Source of the DNA: Kitagawia praeruptora
Taxonomy: Eukaryota > Streptophyta > Magnoliopsida > Apiales > Apiaceae
NCBI GenBank assembly: GCA_037693485.1
Contig: CM075345.1
Location: 2,373,501 to 2,437,500 of the forward strand
Reading direction: 5' to 3'
DNA: 64,000 nt
Positions 56,415 to 64,000 of the stretch are shown here, piece after piece (within the stretch, counting starts at the first letter, position 1; every line of letters starts with the position of its first letter). The position numbers were made by a program, and so were the translations under genes. The notes under the pieces are model-generated. The model was not told where the DNA came from. It was given only the letters and a program-made list of their open reading frames with translations, and ran no database searches.

Positions 56415-57815
56415 ATGGATTATTGGGAGCAGGAATTCGTAATTTTTTGTGAGCTGTGTGCAGGTGGACATTACACTCATCAATGTGAGTATAACAGAAA
56501 TCGGCAAAATTTCAGCTGGGACTACAATCAGAGTGGTATGGAGCAATCCCAATATCCATCCTACCCGCTCCAAAATTAGCAGTTTGAAGATGAGCCATAC
56601 AATCCAGGGGGAATTCAGCAGCAACAGGGGCAACAATTTCAGCATCAGTATGCCCCAATGCATCAACACTTTCAACCTCCTGAATTTTAATAGCAGCAAT
56701 TTCAGACTTGGTCTATCCAACAGTCGACTGAAGAAGCTGAATTAGAAGAATTGAGGTTGATGGCTAAAAGCAATGCATTGTCTCTCCAGAGAATAGGAGA
56801 TCAGATTGGTCAAATTGCAAATGCATTACAAACATTGAATCATATTGCAAGTGACACAGAAGGCCTAGCTGTAGAGGAGGAGGACAAGAACCTTCCTATC
56901 AGTCTTGACTGGCCTTTCTTAGCCACGGGTGAGACCATGATCGTAGTTCATGAAGGAGAGTCTGAGGGCAAAGATGGGGAAGAAGCAGAACATGAACCTG
57001 ATAAGGAAGCAGAGTCGGAGGCAACCCAATCAGAAAATTCAGAATGTCCAGAAAACTCGATTCTGAATAATCAGCCGCAACCACTTCCTTTGCAATCTCA
57101 AAATTTTGAAGAATCAGCCCAAGATCAAGAAAATTCCAAGGCTCAAGCGGCTATGTTATTTCCTTCGAAGGATGAAGAGTGTCTCAATGTGGAAGATGAT
57201 GAATTAGAAGAGCATGTTCAGTTGTTGCATGCCGCTCCGTCGCAATCTGACTTCGACCATTTGGAGGCCAAAGAGGAAAAGAGCATCACTCATGTTGACA
57301 AATCTACTCCGGAGAAGACTACAGAGATCGTCCAAATCGATTTTCCTCCTCCATATCCACAGAGGCTTCAGAAGCAAACTCTATCCATGAATTTAACGGC
57401 GGAGGATGAGGAGTGTTTTAGCTTGAAATTGGTTGATGCAGGGCAGAGTAAAAAGTATGACACGGAGAAGGAGAAGGCAAAGCATGGCCAACTGAGGATT
57501 ACAGTGCCTTGGTTAATGGGGCTACGTATTCCACATAAGTTGCTTGGAGTGGAAGATCTCTGGAATTCTCAGGTGCGCCTTAAGCCATCATTTGAAGGAG
57601 CTCCCGAACTTGAGCTAAAAACATTGCTAGTTCACCTGGGGTATGTTTCTTGTAATTCAAATCCTTTGCTTGCTATTGTTATTGCTGCTAACTTTTCAGG
57701 TAGGCGGGGGAATGTTGTTAAGAGATCTTGTGAGGAGCGAATACGGGTAAAGCTTGTCGTTGGAGATGTCGCTCCAGAAAAGATCATTAAATGGCCTTAT
57801 AGAGATGCGGTGTAG
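56415..57815 (+). pseudogene. gag: E3 gag-like remnant with zinc knuckle and three stop codons
   Basis: One frame from ATG 56415 to the stop at 57815 is interrupted by TAG 56577, TAA 56688 and TAG 56691. The codons after 56751 are open for 354 residues. Near the start is a CELCAGGHYTHQC zinc knuckle (C-x2-C-x3-H-x4-C, the form seen in Athila-type Gag). A Gln-rich segment follows, then SLQRIGDQIGQIANALQ, which matches the conserved helix after the knuckle in that family. An acidic Glu/Gln-rich region comes next. The C-terminal 120 residues (HGQLRITVPWLMGLRIPHK onward) are unfamiliar. The capsid part of Gag and all of pol are deleted. Stops at 56577 and 56691 precede CAG codons and could be C-to-T changes of glutamine codons. 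Confidence 0.7.
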
Positions 57816-58648
57816 AAAATTTTCAAGATGAAAATTGTGGCCAAGTCTAGCTAAAGACGTTAAAGAAAGGCGCTTCGTGGGAGGCAACCCATGATTTCAT
57901 GCTTTCGAATAAAACAACAGTTGTGTTGGAGCGCATCACGTCTATCCACCACCAGACACACCACCCGAGGAGGGTGGAGATGCCGGCGTGTAGGGGAGTA
58001 TCTCTTGTACCCTTTTAATTTACCTTCAATGAGGACATTGCAATTTTTAAGTTTGGGGGTGATTTGGGGGATAGTAGTTGTATGTATTGTTGTATTTTGT
58101 GGTCATATAGGATATCATGTTGCATAGTAGTGATAGTTCATGCATGATTGTTATGTTCGTATTATCCACGTTTGTTCATTTAGGACATTTTGTTTTATTT
58201 TCGTATACCATGTGAGTTTTCATTTAGTTGCATTTTCATGGCATGCATATTTCATGATCCCTTAGGACGAGCTGATTCTGATTGATAGGTGGATGTTGAT
58301 TTGGGTGTGATGATGATGAGTAGAGGGCTGATTTATAGTTTCTATGAAATTGACTTGCATGTTACGGGAACAAAATTTATTACACAGTCTCATTGGGGTG
58401 CTGTTGGGCTAGGTTAGGGTCATGCCTGTGGGATGTTTTGAGATTTAATCACTTGTTTATATTTAGAATTTTCGTTATTCCCTTTATAGCGTAGGGACAT
58501 TAAAGTCTAAGTTTGGGGGAAACCAGGAATTTTCATGCTAGTTGTTCATAATTGTTAATAAAGGCTAGGCGACAAATGGCTAGTAGCCAGCTCATATTTA
58601 TATGAGTAGTCTAGGGTTGGAAATGAGAAAGGCTCATTCCAGATTGTG

Positions 58649-58680
<32 letters not shown>

Positions 58681-59398
58681 TCATATAAATAATTTAAATG
58701 CAAAATTAACCAGAGTGAGCTCTTTAATACTCGAGTAATTAAGTCTGAGGGGACTTAGTCCTAGTGACCTAAGGCTTTATAGTCTGGGATCCACTGACCC
58801 AACACTCGCTACATGGGTATTATTGTATAAGCCTTTTAGGGTCTCATTCATTGCACGGTTAAATAAGCATGCGTATTGTATATGTAGTGTCGTAGTATAG
58901 TAATAAAGCATGAGTTTCTGTCTACCTTGGAGGAGGGTGGAGGTGTTCCTAAGTTATGGAGTGTCTACAGTCTATTCTAGTTATAAACCTGTGATTGTCT
59001 TGACGGAAAGCATGTATGATTTTTGACCTAGTTTTGGGAGTATTTCTGATGAGCATCGCACACACGCACGTTTCTGTTCATGTATTGTTAGTATACGGGG
59101 ACTTAGTCGAGCTCTGCTTGGATTTGTTACGTTCATTGAGATATTTGCTTGTTAGTTGGTTTTGGTGAGTTTGAAGGGGATCTTGCATTTTCATAGTAGT
59201 TGCATTCATGCATTGCATTGCATTGGATTTTGTGGGTACATTCACTATAGGCCCTCACGAGACCTTACTCGTCCACTAGGGCTGCCTAGGGGTTTAAAGG
59301 GCTTGTTGCATATGCCAAATGCAACCGTGATCACCTACGGAAGTGGTACTAGTTAGTTAGATAGTGTAATTGTTTATGCTTGAGGACAAGCATCAGTT
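57816..59398 (+). other. E3 3' non-coding region
   Basis: About 1.6 kb after the remnant. It includes GGCGCTTCGTGGGAGGCAAC, a segment I recall at the end of Athila/Tat-type pol regions, then AT-rich sequence with a poly-A run (about 58649-58677). AAGTTTGGGGG, the core of the polypurine tract, occurs at about 58049 and 58509 as well as at the real site. No credible gene. Confidence 0.6.
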
Positions 59399-59412
59399 TA
59401 AGTTTGGGGGTG
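59399..59412 (+). other. E3 polypurine tract
   Basis: TAAGTTTGGGGGTG immediately before the 3' LTR. Confidence 0.85.
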
Positions 59413-60951
59413 TGATAAGTGGATTTTATATCCACTTGGAACATTCTAAATCGGCTTAAATTGATTGCTTTGACCTCAAGATTGTGGTAGTTTTGATGTG
59501 TTTTGTTTAATTGTGCAGGGTTGGAATAATGTTGATTAAGATCGTTGTTTCCGTCGCTTTTGGAGTTGGATTCGGGCTTAATAATATAGAATGGAGTCTT
59601 GTTATGGTTCACCATGAGGATTCCAAGCATAGAGGATTGAAAACGGAAGAGAACGCAAAAAGAACGGGAGCAAACGGAGCAAAAACGAAGGAGAAAAAGC
59701 TAAAAAACGAAGGAGAAAAAAACGTGACCAGAAGTAGCCTGGGCAAACTGCGCCAGTTCTTGAGCAAAGTGCGCCAGGGAGCAGATTTTGCTTGAGCAAA
59801 CTGCGCCAGTTCTTGAGCAAAGTGCTCGGGGTCGTGCTGATTTTCCAGTTTTGCCCTTATTCGATCTGAAATTGTATTTTAAGTGTTTTTTGACACAAAA
59901 ATCGAATTCTAGTTGTATTTTAGGTATTTTTCTTATTGGGCAAGAGGGAGGAAAAGCCTATATCATCATCAAACCCTTGTAATCATAATACACACGTTAC
60001 GTAATATAACCTAGTTTTCAAGGAGAGAGAAGAGGAGAAGGAATTCTTCCAAGCTAGTGACAAGCAAGGATTATTCTTGAAACCTTTGTATTCTTCTATT
60101 GTGGGGATTTAATTCTAAACCTTATTTCTTCTTCTCTATTTTTACTTGTTTATTTTAGAGTTATGTTTTCAATAGAACCCATGATGGCAATTAGGTCAAT
60201 TATGGGCTAATTCGTTATCATGGGGTTTTAATGGATTTTGCTATGGATTCTAGTAATTGAGTGTTTTTATGCCTTGGTGTGTGATTGTACGTATTGATTG
60301 CCTAGTATGTTTATGCTTATTCGTTATAAGTGCGTCGCGAACACTTGTAATTGTTTGTTTAATCCTAGTGAATGCGAAAGTGGATCTAGGGTTTAGAACA
60401 ATTCATGCTAGCATAGGTTTTTGCATGTGAAGAACATGTATTAATTTGTGATGTGATTCTAACCGTCTTGCATCGACTATGTGATTTAATGGGTGCTTGA
60501 TTTTCAACCGGTATGTGTTCGATTGCTATAGACATATAGGGACTACACATATTTGGTGACTACTTGACTTCTATCAATTGTGGATGATCAGTAGGATGGT
60601 ATATGCACAACGAAAGTTGGTGTGTATCAGTTTAGTGCATCTAATCAGTAATCAACTCTGTCACATGCTAGGCTAAAGGGCATAAGATTCTAGATGAAGT
60701 AGTAGATGAAATTGAAATCCCATGTTTGTTTATTATAAGGTTAAAGTTAAGTTATTTTCTCGTAATTGGCTTAGTTGGTAATTAAACAATAGTTAAATCA
60801 ATCCAATATTGTGATTGTCTTAGCAGTGAGTGTAAATCATAAGCTGGTGCATAAATGAACATAACGAACAATTTGAGTCTCTGTGGGAACGAATCCTATT
60901 TACTCTATATTACTTGTTGACCACGTTCTCTTGCGTGAATAAGTGCGAACA
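59413..60951 (+). repeat. E3 3' LTR (1,539 bp)
   Basis: Nearly identical to the 5' LTR; differences include A/G near 59940 and A/G near 60521. Confidence 0.93.
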
Positions 60952-61090
60952 AATACCGTTGTCTCGAGTGATACTAGACAACGGTTTTGGACAAATTATA
61001 TGTTGTCTGATAACAGACAACGGTATTTTAAAAAATACAGTTGTAATGAAAAACTTCAGACAACGATATGTTGTTAAGATACCGTTGTTT

Positions 61091-61640
61091 GACAACGAAA
61101 ATATTTTTTTTTATCAAAAAAAGACTCGTCGGAGTTCTTGAGGGTACCGGATTTTTTGCAGAATCCTGCGAGATTTTGCAGTTTTCGGCGAGCAACAACA
61201 GCTCCAGTGAGCTTCTTTAGCGCACCAAATCGACACTAACATGTTCCACAGTCACTGGGCATCCTACAAAGTACTACAACCATAACAAACGAATCAAAAA
61301 CAGCCATAAATGATCAAATCCGAGCAAAACCGGGCAAGCTAGACATGGATTCCGACCAACTTCGATTCTAAACCAAACTCAACGTTTAATAACTCAAAAC
61401 AAAGATAAGAACATCAGCAAACTAACCCCCATAACCACGTATACGAAAAATCAATGAACATCATGAACAATCAAATTAAACTTCAATTTAATATCCGAAA
61501 ATTATGAAATTATGAACCAAGCATATTCGAATATACACACACATAAACATGTAGTAAAAATCATGAGATTCAATTTGATTACTCATATGAAGGATTTGAA
61601 TTTAAGAATCACCTTCAAAAGGCTGTTTGATCTTCAAGAA
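61091..61640. other. CACTA-2 interior without recognised gene
   Basis: About 550 bp, partly GC-richer (61130-61230: GTACCGGATTTTTTGCAG and following) and then AT-rich. No long frame or known motif. It could be a leader or exon remnant of a lost transposase gene. Confidence 0.45.
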
Positions 61641-62116
61641 CTATTTTCAGATAATTCAGACAACAGTATTCACAAACCATTATCTGATTAACTTTTATAC
61701 AACGTCATATCAAAACACTTGTCTGATTTTAACAACGTTTTTCTAAAAGCATTGTTTGAAGTTTCTTTAGACAATGCTTTCAAAAAACGTTGTTAAAATC
61801 AGACAATAGTATTTAGTCACAGTTGTGTGACTACTTTTGAAGCAATATCTGGTAAAAACACTTGTCTAAGTTTTACAACGCTTTTTCGGACCATTGTAAG
61901 ACAACCTGTTAGACAACACTACTTTCCAAAACCGTTGTAAAACTGTTGTCAATTTTGATCTTTCAGACAACACTTTTAAAAACTGTCGTTAAGTTCACTA
62001 TCAGACAATACACAGAAAAGCTTGAATAAAAAACCGTTGTGTAAAAATTTCAGCCAACGCTTTTTCGTCGAAGTGTTGTCTGATGAGTGTCGTCTGAAGG
62101 CAAAATTCTTGTAGTG
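61641..62116. repeat. CACTA-2 subterminal repeats and right terminus
   Basis: About a dozen copies in both orientations of a GACAACxxTTTT / AAAAxxGTTGTC motif occur up to the CACTACAAGAA end at 62116. Inverted pairs can form hairpins. Confidence 0.78.
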
Positions 62117-63508
62117 TTCCATTTTCCCACGCACTGTTCTTGACCAGATTTCCTATTCGAACCTTTACAAGGTTAGATACTATTTCAGTATTAACTCAAG
62201 CAACACCATATCGTTTGCTCTATTCTACCCATGCGCGTCCTATAACGCTTACATATATCATAAATAACATATACAAACACATACCATTACACATAGACAT
62301 ATCCAATCATATCCATATAGTGGTCTTACTATAATTACTAAGTCACATATACACGTCACATATCCACTTCAAAATAGTACACCCACTTAATATTTAAAAC
62401 CACGATATACTCTTGAAATAATCCACTGATTCATATATTTAAACCCTTAGTAATCATAACACACCTTCAAGTATTGAAATTAAATAACTCAAATAGACTT
62501 TTAAATAAATTTGCAGGGGATTTTTAGAAAATTTCGGCATGAAGTATTCGTTTATCATACTATGGGCTCAGCCCCTCCATGCCAAACAAAACAATTATAA
62601 CCCTGTTTTTGATAAAATAAAAGCTGCCTCAATTGCAGCAACATAAAAATAAACAAATAATGAAAAGTACCCGCCCAGACATGCGACACCTAGCACATAA
62701 GGAAAAGTATCCGCCCAGACATGCGGCAACTAAACACATAAGAAAAGTAAACTGATAACTAAACTTTACTATAAATTTCATTTGAAAACTAAATTAAAAC
62801 AAACCACACAGCCTCTAGGGCCAGTGGTACTATTCAGAAATCATTTTAATACCAAGTACTATTTACTAATAAACGACAACCAAGTAATCACTTATAATCC
62901 ACCAAGTAGCGATTTAACAAATATAATTGCCACCCAATTTCAACATACAATTTATTAATCAAATAACACCTCCAATAATTACTAACAATTATCAAGGTAA
63001 ATTAGTAATCGCTTACTCATCAATACCAAGTACTTGACAATTACGCATTTAGCACATAGACACATACGAGTTATCCAACTCTTATGACTATACATTATTA
63101 GACCATAACAATTAGCATCTAGCACTTAGTAATTAACAATTACAATTTGGAAACTAACAATTAGCAATTAACAACTAATCCGACAATAATAGACCAATAA
63201 CCATCACAAAACCCGAGCACACAACCGGCTCACAATTAATCTCAACAATTACCATCAACAGATATAGATCCTCCGAATTAAATCTCGAAATTTAATCTAC
63301 TACTAAAATTAACACATTAACTCACAAATTAAATCTAATTTAATCACCACAATAATCTCATAATTTAAACTAATTAAAATATAACAATTAACACAATTTA
63401 ATCTAAAATTGAAAATTAAAATAATTACATCGATAACATAAATTAAATAAATAAAATAAACAAAATAACATTTTATACCTTCCGATGAATACTTCTCCCA
63501 ATATCTTC

Positions 63509-63555
<47 letters not shown>

Positions 63556-64000
63556 AGCAGTCTCTCCTCTCTCTCCGTGCTGCGCCCAGACTCCACCTGA
63601 CAGGGCTTCATCGGCCGCCAGTACCACCACAGCCGCTAGCCACCACAGCGCGCGCGGTGGTCCCCCTTCTACTGCCGTCGCGAGTTCCCTGCACAGTCGC
63701 CATCTCCCTCTCTCACCTAGCTCCCCCGACACCCTCTTTATCGTATCTATATATGTATATGTATGTATATAATCTCAATTTAATCTCCCACCTCTCTTCC
63801 TCCTCTTCCCCCAATCTCTTTTCTTCTCTTTTATTTCTTTTTCCCCCACCATTTTTCTTTCTTCTTCCCGATGATTCGAGAGTCTGCTGCGTGTGTTCTA
63901 TTTTGCAAATGGGCTTGGGCCCAATATCTTATACGATTACTCCTCGGCCCAATTACAACACTACTTATACACTTTTAAAACTACTACGTAAATTCATAAA
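62117..64000 (-). repeat. E6: diverged LTR fragment related to the E2 giant LTR
   Basis: Read on the minus strand this aligns collinearly with E2 LTR positions of roughly 18420-20500. The (CT)n tract at 63515-63553 corresponds to (AG)n at 18851. 62514-62700 is strongly similar to 19935-20121 (GGGCTGAGCCCAT, then GGGCGGGTACTTTTC). GGGCTTGGGCCCAAT near 63909 corresponds to GGGCCAAGCCCATTA near 18494. The rest is diverged. It is cut on the left by CACTA-2 and on the right by the window edge. A local duplication of CCGCCCAGACATGCG lies at 62669-62725. Confidence 0.75.
63515..63553 (-). repeat. (CT)n microsatellite in E6
   Basis: About 19 CT units, in the position homologous to the E2 LTR microsatellite. 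Confidence 0.95.

Larger units (their letters stand above)
54770..60951 (+). mobile_element. E3: Athila-like Ty3/gypsy retrotransposon, deletion derivative
   Basis: Flanked by perfect 5-bp duplications AATAC (54765-54769, 60952-60956). The LTRs are both 1,539 bp at an offset of 4,643 with about three differences by eye. A tRNA-Asp-type primer site follows the left LTR, and an AAGTTTGGGGGTG polypurine tract precedes the right. The interior is only 3.1 kb and keeps a C-terminal gag-like frame with stops; protease, reverse transcriptase and integrase are gone. It is young but non-autonomous. Confidence 0.92.
54006..62116. mobile_element. CACTA-2: second CACTA transposon, right part, split by E3
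   Basis: The right terminus is TTCTTGTAGTG, that is CACTACAAGAA on the minus strand, at 62116. Inward lie many copies of ACCGTTGTCTGA/AGACAACGGT-like repeats (61650-62100, 60957-61090, 54222-54370), the subterminal repeat type of this class. E3 interrupts it at 54770-60951. On the left it is cut by the E5 insertion at 54005. No transposase domain is visible, so it is either non-autonomous or its genes lie elsewhere. A 3-bp duplication beginning TTC at 62117 is expected but cannot be checked. Confidence 0.75.

Overview
This is a plant nuclear window, most likely from a eudicot with a large repeat-rich genome. The evidence is a plant Ty1/copia element of the Sirevirus type, giant-LTR Ty3/gypsy elements, Athila-like Ty3/gypsy elements primed by a tRNA-Asp-type site, and CACTA (En/Spm) transposons with plant-specific transposase domains. 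I see no convincing host gene, tRNA, rRNA or CRISPR array. Essentially every base can be assigned to a transposon or its flank, and the species cannot be named from the sequence.

The window is a stack of transposons nested inside one another. (1) The oldest layer visible at the right edge is a diverged giant-LTR fragment (E6, about 62117-64000, minus strand). (2) A CACTA element (CACTA-2) sits in it; its CACTACAAGAA end is at 62116 and its body is 54006-54769 plus 60957-62116. (3) Two Athila-like Ty3 elements lie in CACTA-2: E3 (54770-60951, plus strand, target duplication AATAC) and E5 (minus strand, LTR at 52732-54005, running off the left side). (4) A large autonomous-type CACTA element (CACTA-1, minus strand, CACTACGCC end at 52401, other end left of base 1) sits in the first codons of the E5 gag. 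(5) CACTA-1 is itself split by three young LTR retrotransposons: E1 (950-16170, minus strand, duplication ATAAT), E2 (17832-34046, plus strand, duplication GCTAT) and a Sirevirus-like copia element (37081-49546, plus strand, duplication TCCTA).

Read on the minus strand from 52401, CACTA-1 has a subterminal repeat field, a promoter and 5' leader region, a TNP2-type transposase gene (36917 to 17359, split by E2, with two TGA stops), and then a second TnpA-like gene (17055 to 342, split by E1 in an intron, with one frameshift). E1 and E2 have LTRs of 4,885 bp and about 6,950 bp. These LTRs are almost identical within each element, yet the interiors are degenerate, so both look like recently mobilised non-autonomous elements. 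The copia element carries long open gag, pol and third ORFs and is the only potentially autonomous element.

The most unusual signal is an octamer, AAAC(T/A)CTG. By my count it occurs 54 times across the 12.5 kb copia element, in LTRs, coding regions and spacers alike, and I did not see it elsewhere in the window. A second signal is a plant-like intron signature that would connect the gag frame to the pol frame of the same element. All counts and alignments were made by eye.
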